This document shows positions 1 to 7,904 of a stretch of DNA of 59,860 bases, piece by piece. The stretch's first letter is position 1. Every line of letters begins with the position of its first letter. The stretch is taken from the NCBI RefSeq assembly GCF_018130385.1, contig NZ_JAFCLU010000037.1, forward strand, positions 1 to 59,860, in the 5' to 3' direction. The stretch comes from Bradyrhizobium sp. AUGA SZCCT0283 (GTDB taxonomy: Bacteria; Pseudomonadota; Alphaproteobacteria; Rhizobiales; Xanthobacteraceae). The notes beneath the pieces were generated by a model that was not told the origin of the DNA, made no database searches, and saw only the letters and a list, made by a program, of their open reading frames with translations. Position numbers and translations under genes: made by a program.

Positions 1-110
1 TCCAGGATCTTCGCGTCGCCCGGGTCCTGCTCGAACCGCACCAACTGATTGTCGACCGTATCCAGACTCTCGCTGGTCTCGGTCAAAAACTCCCGCAACA
101 AATCATCCAT
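1..110 (-). CDS. cheA: Chemotaxis histidine kinase CheA, N-terminal fragment (runs off window)
   Basis: The first 36 codons of a gene reading off the left edge. The peptide begins MDDLLREFLTETSESLDTVD, which matches the start of the Hpt (P1) domain of alphaproteobacterial CheA-type kinases. The phosphorylated histidine lies beyond the window. CheA is the autophosphorylating kinase of a signalling array, and here it lies directly downstream of chpT on the same strand, a pairing that suggests a hybrid CheA-like kinase feeding a phosphorelay rather than a plain motility operon. Family call from a short peptide; the specific subtype cannot be decided. Confidence 0.7.
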   Translation of the reverse strand, partial: MDDLLREFLTETSESLDTVDNQLVRFEQDPGDAKIL

Positions 111-237
111 GAAACTGGCCTTCGTACGCACCGGCACGCGACATCGACGTGCCTTACGGAACTTGGCCAGCTTCTATGCAAAGCGTTTAATATTGGTTGC
201 TCAAACGGAAAAGAACGGGATCAACAAAGAGATAAGA

Positions 238-258
238 CGGCAGAAATGAATTCTGCCG
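238..258 (-). terminator. Stem-loop downstream of chpT
   Basis: Perfect 8-bp inverted repeat (CGGCAGAA / TTCTGCCG) with a 5-nt loop, 47 bases beyond the chpT stop and followed on the minus strand by a pyrimidine-rich TCTTATCTCTTT run. It is consistent with an intrinsic or attenuating terminator between chpT and cheA. Confidence 0.45.
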
Positions 259-304
259 CCTGTTTTCAACTGTTGGTTAACCATGTTTGCGCATTGGCGC
301 GCTT

Positions 305-955
305 CTAGGCCGCGGTAACGATCACCTTTTCCCCGTCGGGCGCCAGCGTCACGCTCAGCCCGCAGGCCTGCGCCAACAGCCGCGTATAGTAAGGCTGCAC
401 CGCGTGCGCATCGACGGAAGCCGTCGAATTCGCGCTCAGGAGATCGGCGATGTTCTGCGGCAGGCGGGCGTTCAGGCCGGAAGAAGTGACGCGAAAACTC
501 ATCGTCTCGCCGTCGCCGATCGGATCGATCGTCAACGTACCGCCGCGCGGGATCGTCTGCTGCGCAATGATCAGCATGTTCAGCAGCAGCTTGACGCGGT
601 TCTTCGGCAGCAACAGCCGCGGCAGATTCCAGGTGATGGTGATCTTGCCGTCCTCGATGTGGCCCCGCGCCATGGTCTGGGCATCGCCGAGATCGATCTG
701 CGCGCCCGCCGATCCCGCAGCTCCAAACGCCAGGCGGCAGAACTGCAACCGTGCCGAAGCGGTCTTGGCGCTTTTGCGGATCAGATCGAGCGCGAACTCG
801 CGGTCTTCGGGCTTCGGATTGTCATCAAGCACCTCAAGCCCATTGACGATCGCGCCAACCGGGCTGATGAGATCGTGACAGACTCGCGAACACAACAGCG
901 CCGCAAGTTCGAGGGCATCGGGAGCAGGACCGGGAGACGAAATGCCAGACATCAT
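305..955 (-). CDS. chpT: Histidine phosphotransferase ChpT
   Basis: About 216 aa. ChpT passes phosphate from hybrid kinases (CckA) to CtrA and CpdR in the alphaproteobacterial cell-cycle phosphorelay in the cytoplasm. The sequence has the DHp-like helix with the phospho-accepting histidine in the context LCSRVCHDLISPVGA, followed by the degenerate ATPase-like half with its RLQFCRLAFGAAGS segment. The open frame extends to 1009, but the MM at 955/952 gives the usual family start and length. It lies upstream of the cheA fragment on the same strand. Confident family call. Confidence 0.88.
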   Translation of the reverse strand: MMSGISSPGPAPDALELAALLCSRVCHDLISPVGAIVNGLEVLDDNPKPEDREFALDLIRKSAKTASARLQFCRLAFGAAGSAGAQIDLGDAQTMARGHIEDGKITITWNLPRLLLPKNRVKLLLNMLIIAQQTIPRGGTLTIDPIGDGETMSFRVTSSGLNARLPQNIADLLSANSTASVDAHAVQPYYTRLLAQACGLSVTLAPDGEKVIVTAA

Positions 956-1102
956 GGGTTCCTGGAAAGCCGCCGAATCGCAAATTGCTGGCGGGCAGTT
1001 ACGAATCACGCGTGCTTATCGGTTTGATACACTGCGCAGCCCTGTGCTGCCAGCACGGGGCGGCAATGGTAAGGCAGGACGAACAGCAAATAGGCCCAGC
1101 TC

Positions 1103-1927
1103 ATGAATGAGGCACGTCCGCCCGCACTCGACCGCGATGCCGCCGCGGCGCTGATCGAGCCGCTGACCGACATCGTGATTCGGGCGGGTGCGGCCATCCT
1201 CGCCGTCAACCGTTCCGCCATGAAGGTCGACGGCAAGACCGACGGATCGCCGGTCACCGAGGCCGATCTGGCGGCCGACCGAATCATCGCCGAGGGCCTT
1301 GCCCAGGTGGCGCCCGACATACCGTCGCTGTCGGAAGAGCGCGCCCTTGAGGCCAAGCTGCCCTATAGGGAAAGCTTTTTCTTGATCGACCCGCTCGACG
1401 GCACTAAGGAATTCGTCGCCGGCCGCAACGAATTCACCGTCAATCTGGCGCTGGTGACCCACGGGACGCCACTGCTCGGCATCGTCAGCGCGCCCGCGCT
1501 CGCGCTGATCTGGCGCGGCATTGTCGGCCGCGGCGCGGAACGGCTGACGCTTGGCAAGGGCAAACCGCTGATCGAGCCGGTCCGCACCCGCCTTTGCCCG
1601 CCGCGCGGCCAGCCATGGACGGTCGCGGTCAGCCGGTCGCATGGCGATGCCAGGACCGAAGCCTTCATTGCGGCAAGGCCGGGCGCGGTGCGGTGCGAAC
1701 TCGGCTCGGCGGTCAAATTCGGCCGGGTCGCCGAAGGCGGGGTCGATATCTACCCCCGGCTGTCGCCGACCTCGGAATGGGACGTGGCGGCGGGCCATGC
1801 GGTCGTTGCGGCCGCCGGCGGCCGGATCACGGATTCAAACGGCGCGGCGCTGGTTTTCGGCTCCGGGCGAAGCGACTTCATCGTTCCGGAATTCATCGCC
1901 TGGGGCGATCCCAACGCGGCGCCCTGA
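1103..1927 (+). CDS. cysQ: 3'(2'),5'-bisphosphate nucleotidase CysQ
   Basis: 274 aa, inositol-monophosphatase superfamily. CysQ hydrolyses 3'-phosphoadenosine-5'-phosphate, a by-product of sulfate assimilation. Metal-binding signatures are present: the EE of LSEERALE (about residue 79), the DPLDGTKEF motif (about residues 96-104) and the C-terminal WDVAAGHAV motif where the last metal-binding Asp sits. Length and order are typical. It is convergent with the YHS gene, with no gap after its stop. A housekeeping gene outside the nif island. Confidence 0.9.
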   Translation: MNEARPPALDRDAAAALIEPLTDIVIRAGAAILAVNRSAMKVDGKTDGSPVTEADLAADRIIAEGLAQVAPDIPSLSEERALEAKLPYRESFFLIDPLDGTKEFVAGRNEFTVNLALVTHGTPLLGIVSAPALALIWRGIVGRGAERLTLGKGKPLIEPVRTRLCPPRGQPWTVAVSRSHGDARTEAFIAARPGAVRCELGSAVKFGRVAEGGVDIYPRLSPTSEWDVAAGHAVVAAAGGRITDSNGAALVFGSGRSDFIVPEFIAWGDPNAAP

Positions 1928-2452
1928 CTACTGCGCCAGCCCTTGCTCCAGCGCCGGCCAGCGTGCGGCGGCGTCTTTCAGGAAACGCGCCGGCTCGGCG
2001 GCGAACGCATCGCGGTTTTCCTCGCGGCCGAACAGATAGAGCCGCTGGCCCGCGACCACCCAAAAGCGCGGGTTGCCCGCATAGGTTACCCCTCGTCCCA
2101 GATCGACCGGATCATAGCCGCCGAACTGAGGCCCGTAGATCTCCGGATGCGCGACGAAAGAGGCGCGATTGCCCTGGTTGCGGAAACGCCAGACGGCGCC
2201 GGCTTCGCGGGCCTCGAAGTCGGGCAACCCCAAGGCTGCCATGGACTCCGTGAAATACGCGACAGGATCGAAGCCCTCGATGGCGAGGCCGGAATAGCGG
2301 TTCACCACCACCCGCTCGGTGGTCGCGGCATGGGCGGCAAAATCAAGGCTGAGCGCAGCAAAAAAGCCCGCCAATAAGGCAAAAAGGGCTATTCCGAGGC
2401 GCGAACCGTATCTTTCCTGCCGTTGTGCCGTCATAGTTGGTGCCGATAACAT
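1928..2452 (-). CDS. YHS-domain exported protein
   Basis: 174 aa with an N-terminal hydrophobic segment (about residues 18-42, ending in an Ala-rich AAHAA signal-peptidase-like site), so probably periplasmic. The mature part carries a YHS-type fold: GFDPVAYF near residue 60, then VWRFRNQGNR, QFGGYDP and a terminal LYLFGREENRDAF. YHS domains are often metal-linked; here the function is unknown. A second in-frame ATG lies at 2434 and neither start has a clear ribosome binding site. Confidence 0.7.
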   Translation of the reverse strand: MLSAPTMTAQRQERYGSRLGIALFALLAGFFAALSLDFAAHAATTERVVVNRYSGLAIEGFDPVAYFTESMAALGLPDFEAREAGAVWRFRNQGNRASFVAHPEIYGPQFGGYDPVDLGRGVTYAGNPRFWVVAGQRLYLFGREENRDAFAAEPARFLKDAAARWPALEQGLAQ

Positions 2453-2545
2453 GCGAGTCGAGGGGACACTGGGCGCAACCTAGAGCCATGCTTGTTGGCG
2501 TCAGGTTAAGGCGGCGGCCAGAATTTCGATGCCAGGGGTTCTTTC

Positions 2546-3145
2546 ATGACGTTTGCTTCCCGCCTTGCCGCGGTGACGTTCGCCGCGCTGATGTGCTGGA
2601 CCGTGCCGGCTTCCGCACAGCAGGTGCAGCCGGCGCCACCGCCACAACGCCAGCCAGGGCCCGAGACCTTTGGACCCGACGAACTGGTTTCGGCCGGGCA
2701 CAAGTTCTTCGGCAACGTCTCGCGCGGCCTGGCGTCGGTCATCGAACGCGCCGTCAGCCAATGGGGCCTTCCCAACGGCTATGTGCTCGGCGAGGAAGGC
2801 TCGGGCGCTTTTGTGGCAGGCCTGCGGTATGGCGAAGGCACGCTCTACACCAAGAACGCCGGCGACCTGCGGGTCTATTGGCAGGGGCCGTCGGTCGGCT
2901 TCGACTGGGGCGGCGACGGCGCGCGCACCATGACGCTGGTCTACAACCTGCCCGCGACCAACGCGATCTATCAGCGCTTCGTCGGCATCGACGGCTCCGC
3001 CTATATCGTCGGCGGCTTCGGTATGACTGCGCTGACCGCCAACAACATCGTGCTGGTGCCGATCCGCTCCGGCATCGGACTGCGGCTCGGCGCCAATGTC
3101 GGCTATCTCAAATATACCCCGCGCGCGACCTGGAACCCATTCTGA
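2546..3145 (+). CDS. DUF1134 (EipA-type) envelope protein
   Basis: 199 aa with a clean signal peptide (cleavage around ASAQQ, residue 25) and a proline-rich linker. The remaining Gly/Tyr-rich domain (KFFGNVSRGLA, ADG-type strands, LVPIRSGIGLRLGANVGYLKYT) matches DUF1134. The family member EipA is a periplasmic protein linked to envelope integrity in Brucella. It stands alone between a YHS gene and a coiled-coil gene. The family call is good; a role here is inferred from Brucella only. Confidence 0.75.
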   Translation: MTFASRLAAVTFAALMCWTVPASAQQVQPAPPPQRQPGPETFGPDELVSAGHKFFGNVSRGLASVIERAVSQWGLPNGYVLGEEGSGAFVAGLRYGEGTLYTKNAGDLRVYWQGPSVGFDWGGDGARTMTLVYNLPATNAIYQRFVGIDGSAYIVGGFGMTALTANNIVLVPIRSGIGLRLGANVGYLKYTPRATWNPF

Positions 3146-3273
3146 GCCCACCTTCAGGCATAGACGCGCGTCTCCCCAGGCGGATTCAGGTTAACGCGGC
3201 ATTGGGCTGGCGCAGGGCCGGCCCGGCGTGGCAATGTGATTAACGAATCCTTGTCTGTGCGGAGTGACCATCC

Positions 3274-4554
3274 ATGATCGAACCGATCATGTACCTGGCG
3301 ATCGGTTTTCTGGTCTCCATGCTGTTCGGTCTGATGATCGTGCCGCTGGTGCATAACCGTGCGGTGCGGCTGACGACGCGGCGGCTCGAGGCGGCAACCC
3401 CGCTGTCGATGGCCGAGATCCAGGCCGACAAGGACCAGTTGCGCGCGGAATTCGCGATGTCGGCGCGACGGCTCGAAATGAGCGTCGAGCAGCTCAAGAA
3501 CAAGACCACCAGCCAACTCGCCGAACTCGGCAAGAAAAGCGACGCGATCAACCGCATGAAGATCGAACTCGGCGAAAAGAACGCCACGATCTTTTCGCTC
3601 GAAGCGCGCGAGAAGGCGGTGAAGGAGCAGTTGCGCGCCACCGAAGAGGAATTCGCGGCCAAGACCGAACTGTTGCGCAACGCCGAACAGGCGCTGACCG
3701 ACAAGCAGGCCGAGCTCGCCAGGATCAATCACGAATTGAATGATCGTGCGATGACGGCGGACAGCCGCCAGGTCGAGCTGGTCGCGGTGCGCACGCAGAT
3801 CGAGGAACTGAAGGGCCGCGTCGGTGACGCCGAAAAGGAATTTTCGACGACGCAGGCCCGCCTCGCCCAGGAGCGCGCCGACTCCGAGCGCGCAACGCAC
3901 GAACTGAGCGAAGCGCGCAGCCGCGTCGAAAATTTGAGCCAGCGCGTCACCGATCTCGACCGGCAATTGATCGTCCAGGTCAAGGAAGCCGAGATGCTCG
4001 GCAACCGCGTCAACGACCTCGAAGCGCGGCTGGCGACGCAAGGCAAGATCCTCGCCGAACGCGAATACGAAAACAATCAGCTCAGGCAGGCGAACGAAAA
4101 CGCCGAGCGTGCCGCACGCGAACTGCGCGCGGAGATCGCGGGGATGAACGGCGGCAAATCGCCGATCGTCGAGAAATTGCGCAGCGAGAAAGCAGCCGTC
4201 GAGGAGCAGCTTCGTGTCGCCCGCGACGAGCGCGCCAAACTGCAGCGTGACATCAACGCAATCCAGCAGCAGGCCGAAAGCTCGTGGCAGACCGAGCGGA
4301 TGGAAAACGCGCTGCTGCGCGAGCGCATCAACGACATCGCCGCCGAGGTCGCCAAGCTCGCCATGCAGCTCGAGGGGCCGAATTCGGCGATCGAGGCCAT
4401 GCTGGCCGCGGAACCTTCAGTGCCGAAAACCCCGGCCAAGCCCGCCAATGACATTGCCGGCACCGCCCCCGTCTCCGAAGGCGGCGGCACGCTGGCCGAA
4501 CGCATCCGCGCGCTCCAGTCGCACGCCTCGCGGGCCCGCCAGCAGGGGGCGTAA
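3274..4554 (+). CDS. Membrane-anchored coiled-coil protein
   Basis: 426 aa. One N-terminal transmembrane segment (about residues 4-27) is followed by an almost continuous charged heptad-rich coiled coil from about residue 55 to 375, then a short Pro/Ala-rich tail. The composition resembles bacterial cytoskeletal or cell-division scaffold proteins, but I recognise no named family. It is the last protein gene before tRNA-Val and the presumed island border, so it is probably core genome. Confidence 0.55.
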   Translation: MIEPIMYLAIGFLVSMLFGLMIVPLVHNRAVRLTTRRLEAATPLSMAEIQADKDQLRAEFAMSARRLEMSVEQLKNKTTSQLAELGKKSDAINRMKIELGEKNATIFSLEAREKAVKEQLRATEEEFAAKTELLRNAEQALTDKQAELARINHELNDRAMTADSRQVELVAVRTQIEELKGRVGDAEKEFSTTQARLAQERADSERATHELSEARSRVENLSQRVTDLDRQLIVQVKEAEMLGNRVNDLEARLATQGKILAEREYENNQLRQANENAERAARELRAEIAGMNGGKSPIVEKLRSEKAAVEEQLRVARDERAKLQRDINAIQQQAESSWQTERMENALLRERINDIAAEVAKLAMQLEGPNSAIEAMLAAEPSVPKTPAKPANDIAGTAPVSEGGGTLAERIRALQSHASRARQQGA

Positions 4555-4672
4555 TTCTCCCGGCATTTGCGCGAAAATCGCCACGTTACGGCCCGACTGA
4601 TCCTTGACACTAGGGGCCCGTACTTCGTAAATCGCGGGCTCTGACAGGGCCCATTGTTGGCCCACGTTTCCC

Positions 4673-4747
4673 GGACGCATAGCTCAGCGGGAGAGCGTTC
4701 CCTTCACACGGGAGAGGTCCAAGGTTCGATCCCTTGTGCGTCCACCA
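4673..4747 (+). tRNA. tRNA-Val (anticodon CAC)
   Basis: Complete cloverleaf of 75 nt including an encoded CCA. The acceptor stem GGACGCA pairs with TGCGTCC; the D arm is GCTC...GAGC; the anticodon stem TTCCC/GGGAG holds loop TTCACAC, giving anticodon CAC; the T arm contains GGTTCGATCC. It sits directly beside mobile-element debris, so its 3' end is the obvious candidate integration site of the island. tRNA-Val genes are known island insertion sites in Bradyrhizobium. Confidence 0.95.
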
Positions 4748-5072
4748 TTGCCCTATAGATTCAAGGACGTAATGGATCAAATCCCCAGGGTGTGCCCCAA
4801 AGACTTGGAGCACAAGGGGGCTCTTCGCTTCGGCACGGTGGTCGCCAAAAATCGCTCCCCGACGCCAATCAAGAGACTTGGCTGATCCATTACGACGACA
4901 TCCGTGTCGGCAACATCGTAATGCGACAACGACCAATGGAGCTGGAGAGTTCGCTTCTATGCGGTGTCGCATCGCGGTTGCAAGAGGTTAGAAATTCAAG
5001 CACTTGCGAGATCCGTCGTCATTCCTTCATGCCGTAAAAAATCCGCGTAGGCATTGCGTAAGCAGCAGAGGT
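4748..5072. other. Non-coding or degenerate stretch after tRNA-Val
   Basis: About 325 bases with no credible complete gene. On the plus strand, codons near 4860-4920 read as a short peptide containing ETWLIHYDDIRVGNIVMRQ, which looks like the tail of a decayed rhizobial hypothetical protein, but the frame is not sustained. No integrase, IS end or obvious repeat of the tRNA 3' end was seen here. Probably the eroded edge of an integrated element. Confidence 0.4.
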
Positions 5073-5145
5073 GCACCCACAGCTCAGCTGGACAGGGCGC
5101 CCCTCCGAAGGTGTAGGTCACACCTTCGAATCTCGGCGACGTAGC
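5073..5145 (+). pseudogene. Degenerate tRNA-Arg-like segment
   Basis: The stretch from GCACCCA through a good D arm (GCTCAGCTGGACAGGGC), a CTCCGAA-type anticodon loop (anticodon CCG) and a TTCGAAT T-loop has the order and spacing of tRNA-Arg. The anticodon loop is one base too long or mispaired, the T stem does not pair, and the 3' acceptor strand is absent. I read it as a broken or captured tRNA end, the kind left at an attachment site. Confidence 0.4.
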
Positions 5146-5172
5146 GGTTGCCCGCAGGCCGCACGCGATGGA

Positions 5173-5295
5173 GCCTAGAGGAACACTCTCAGAACCGTTC
5201 CAGATGTAGATTGGGGACGGCTTTGCGACGATCGTCCCGGCGAGAATGGCAACTGCACCGATCGTCATGGCGAGTGTTCGGTTTCGGGTCGTCAC
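5173..5295 (-). pseudogene. traF: Truncated conjugal-transfer S26 peptidase (TraF type)
   Basis: Starting from a GTG at 5295, the frame reads VTTRNRTLAMTIGAVAILAG, then IVAKPSPIYIWNGSESVPLG. This is the signal-anchor and the SxSxPxG active-serine region of TraF-type S26 peptidases found in rhizobial conjugative elements. Homology stops right after that motif, where the frame enters the tRNA-like segment, so only about 41 codons remain of roughly 170. A deletion scar of a conjugative element. Confidence 0.6.
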
Positions 5296-5299
5296 GGTG

Positions 5300-5485
5300 C
5301 GACCTTCCGCCGATGGAGCGCAGGCCTGATGGCGTGACTTTGTGTAGGCGCGCCGGGTTTCGTTGAACGGACAGGCGGTTGTGAACGTGATGTCAATGGT
5401 CGGGCGCGACGTCGGCAGGATCGATGCCGAGGACCTCGACGGCATCGATCAACTGCAGCACGCGTTCGACCTTTGGCCAGCCGGA
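5300..5485 (-). pseudogene. DUF2840 protein C-terminal fragment, frameshifted
   Basis: One frame reads SGWPKVERVLQLIDAVEVLG then IDPADVAPDH (5485-5393), and a second frame continues with NETRRAYTKSRHQA (about 5360-5320). Together these match, from memory, the C-terminal half of DUF2840 proteins, which precede traF in integrative conjugative elements of Bradyrhizobium. A frameshift near 5390 breaks the gene, and its N-terminal half is replaced by an unrelated frame (5486-5674) that I do not recognise. The order DUF2840 then traF matches intact elements. Confidence 0.55.
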
Positions 5486-5790
5486 CAGACGCCGGGTTTG
5501 ACATAAGGGACCATCGAGCAATTCAGTGAATGACGTATGCGGAAAGTAGAAAATATGCCTGCGTCCTTCTCGGCGAGGAAATCTGACGCCGCGTTGCTTG
5601 AGAAATTTGAACCGCGCCCGACGTACTTTTTCCGCCTCCGCGGCTTGGCGACGCCGCCTCAGCGCACTTGGCATTCGATTTGCTGTTTATTTTTCTGAGC
5701 CCCGGCGAACCCGCTTCTGGACTTCGCCGTGTCGGAGTTGCGTCACGAATTGCGCGAAAGCCAACAGGAAAGCCATCAGCAGAGCAAGTC

Positions 5791-6543
5791 ATGACGGACA
5801 TGGCGGAACTGAAAAGGAGAAAGCAGCCGCTCAATTTGGCGATCGTGCATGCCGACGCGGAAGCATTCATCTCCAATTTGATGGGCTGGTTGGAAATCAC
5901 CGCCTTCATTACGGCGCAGCGAGCCGGCGAAGCCAAAGTCCCTTCCAGCGGAGAGACCCCAAAGCTGTCACCGCAGCAACTGCGAAAAAGCGGGGTGCAT
6001 GAGATTGGCAATGACGCGATCTTTGCCTTCTGCATGACGGCAGCGATGAAGGCGGACAAAGCGGCGGTGGACAGGGTGGAGTCCGCCCTGGTGGAGAGCA
6101 TGGGGAGGGAATTTCCCGGATCGTCAGGCCTGTGGCATTTTCGCGCCCAGATCGACGCGCCGGTCACACTCGACGACTTCGTAGGTCAGGCCGGCAAGAA
6201 AATGCTGCTGCGCGACATTCGCCCGCCGCCGCTGCGCGCCAAGGAGAACTGGAACAGCGGGTTGCGCTTCTTCGAAAAGGCGCGCACATCCAATTTCGTC
6301 CACGAGATCATGTATCCCCTGGCAAACTGGACCCGGTCATGCTGGACCGAAACCCTGGAGCGGGGCGTCGCGTTCCTCCATCACATCGAAGATAACGTGC
6401 CTGTCTTGCGCACCGTTCTGGACGACCCCCGCAACGACGAGCCCTTCATCGCGAATGCGCTGCTGAATCTGGCCCCGGCGGTGGATATGGAATTGACCGA
6501 GGAGTATCAGGGATTTCTGCGATCGCTGGCACGGCGGAGCTAG
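5791..6543 (+). CDS. Hypothetical protein, first intact island gene
   Basis: 250 aa, no family recognised. It is soluble, with no signal peptide or membrane span. It starts MTDMAELKRRKQPLNLAIVH and contains Trp-rich segments (ENWNSGLRFFEKART, MYPLANWTRSCWTETLERG). An in-frame ATG exists at 5668 but lies in the degenerate junction, so the ATG at 5791 is preferred. It ends 37 bases before ygfZ on the same strand and may be cotranscribed with it. Function unknown. Confidence 0.5.
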   Translation: MTDMAELKRRKQPLNLAIVHADAEAFISNLMGWLEITAFITAQRAGEAKVPSSGETPKLSPQQLRKSGVHEIGNDAIFAFCMTAAMKADKAAVDRVESALVESMGREFPGSSGLWHFRAQIDAPVTLDDFVGQAGKKMLLRDIRPPPLRAKENWNSGLRFFEKARTSNFVHEIMYPLANWTRSCWTETLERGVAFLHHIEDNVPVLRTVLDDPRNDEPFIANALLNLAPAVDMELTEEYQGFLRSLARRS

Positions 6544-6580
6544 CGTCCCGCATGTTGCGCCCGACCATGACGAGGCGATC

Positions 6581-7486
6581 ATGACCTACTCTTTGAAGGC
6601 TGTCGTCTTGCGCGACCGCAAAATCGTGGCCATCAGCGGGACCGACCGCGTCAAGTTTCTGCAAGGTCTGACAACCAACGATATTCGCCGGCTAGCCCCG
6701 GACAAGGCGCTATATGCGGGGTTCCTGACAGGTCAGGGCAAGCTGCTCTGCGACGCCTTCGTAATGCAGGATGGCGACCGAATCCTCATCGACATCGCCA
6801 CCGGCCTTGTCGAGGATTTTGTCAAACGCCTGTCTGCCTTCAAGCTGCGCGCGGCGGTGGAGATCGGCGAGGCGGCGCCCGCCCTCGCCGTTGCGGCGGT
6901 GTGGGGACCGGGGGCCACCGCGCGACTGGAACTCGACTCAGCGGAGGGCATAGTCGGCAACAGCGCGCTTGCCAAGGCCCATCTTGCTTTCGTCGACCCG
7001 CGGATCGCAGCCTTGGGTGCGCGGCTCATCTATCCGGCGGACGTCCCCATCGAGGCTGAGCTGGCCCGGCTTGGCTTCGCCAGCGCCACGGCGGCGCACT
7101 ATGCCGAGCACAGGCTGGCGCTTGGTATTGCCGATACGGCCGAGATCGGAGGCGAGGTCTGCTATCCGCTCGAAGCCAATTTCGAAATGCTTCACGGGGT
7201 CGATTTCAAGAAAGGCTGCTATCTCGGCCAGGAACTGACGGCGCGCATGAAGCTCAAGGGCGAGTTGCGCAAGCGGATATTGCCGGTCAGCAGCTCGGCA
7301 CTCTTGCCAACAGCCGGCACAACCGTGACGGCCGATGGAACCCAGCTTGGACCGCTGATCGCCGCCTCCGGCAGGCGTGGCCTTGCCTTGCTTCGCCTCG
7401 ATCGTCTGGCCGACGCAAGAGAAGATTCCATCCGCGTGCAGGACGTGCCGATCAATATCCATTGGCCAGACTGGTTGCCGCGTTGA
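6581..7486 (+). CDS. ygfZ: YgfZ/GcvT-fold iron-sulfur repair protein
   Basis: 301 aa. YgfZ is a folate-binding protein that supports assembly or repair of certain Fe-S enzymes. The hallmark K-G-C-Y-x-G-Q-E motif is present (FKKGCYLGQELTARM, about residues 209-223), with the N-terminal FLQGLTTND segment typical of the family. Its place at the left end of a nitrogenase cluster fits a job in keeping Fe-S proteins intact during diazotrophy, but the gene also occurs outside nif regions, so that link is inference. Confidence 0.85.
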   Translation: MTYSLKAVVLRDRKIVAISGTDRVKFLQGLTTNDIRRLAPDKALYAGFLTGQGKLLCDAFVMQDGDRILIDIATGLVEDFVKRLSAFKLRAAVEIGEAAPALAVAAVWGPGATARLELDSAEGIVGNSALAKAHLAFVDPRIAALGARLIYPADVPIEAELARLGFASATAAHYAEHRLALGIADTAEIGGEVCYPLEANFEMLHGVDFKKGCYLGQELTARMKLKGELRKRILPVSSSALLPTAGTTVTADGTQLGPLIAASGRRGLALLRLDRLADAREDSIRVQDVPINIHWPDWLPR

Positions 7487-7547
7487 GTAGGTGACCACGC
7501 ACGGTCCGGATCGCAGACAATCAGATCCAATCTCATCCACGGCCATG

Positions 7548-7883
7548 TCACCTCGCCTGATTGGCCGTTCCCAGACCGACAGTTTGACGCACTTCGAAAC
7601 CCTCGAATTGAGGGGGACCCAGATACAGCGGCTTGGTGTCACCGGCCCGTTGATGCGCGGCCCGGAACGCCTCAGATTTGGTCCACGCTTCAAAGGCGGC
7701 ACGACTCTGCCACACCGTGTAAGAGACAAAGAGTGTGTGATCCTCGGCTTCCGGACCTCGGAGAAGGTGAAACTCGACGAAGCCCGGCACCTCGTCGAGA
7801 TGACTGTCGCGAGAGAGCCAGACCTGCTCGAAGTCCGCTTCGGACCCCTTTGCAACACGGAAACGATTCATCGCAATAAACAT
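7548..7883 (-). CDS. Antibiotic-biosynthesis monooxygenase (ABM) domain protein
   Basis: 111 aa single-domain ferredoxin-like fold protein of the ABM/HmoA type: MFIAMNRFRVAKG start, FEQVWLSRD, GFVEFHLLRG, SYTVWQSRAAFEAWTKSEAF. Members include haem-degrading monooxygenases (IsdG/HmoA) and quinol monooxygenases; the N-terminal Asn-Arg-Phe and WxS/F-x-W pattern resembles HmoA-type enzymes. It lies just downstream of modD on the same strand (21-base gap). Substrate unknown. Confidence 0.65.
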   Translation of the reverse strand: MFIAMNRFRVAKGSEADFEQVWLSRDSHLDEVPGFVEFHLLRGPEAEDHTLFVSYTVWQSRAAFEAWTKSEAFRAAHQRAGDTKPLYLGPPQFEGFEVRQTVGLGTANQAR

Positions 7884-7904
7884 CGGGTGACCTCGAATGC
7901 AGCT

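Noticed and set aside
5486..5674. N-terminal part of the 93-codon minus-strand frame as a gene
   Set aside because: Its first ~63 residues match nothing I know and run into the DUF2840 fragment, so it is probably a chance fusion at the decayed junction.
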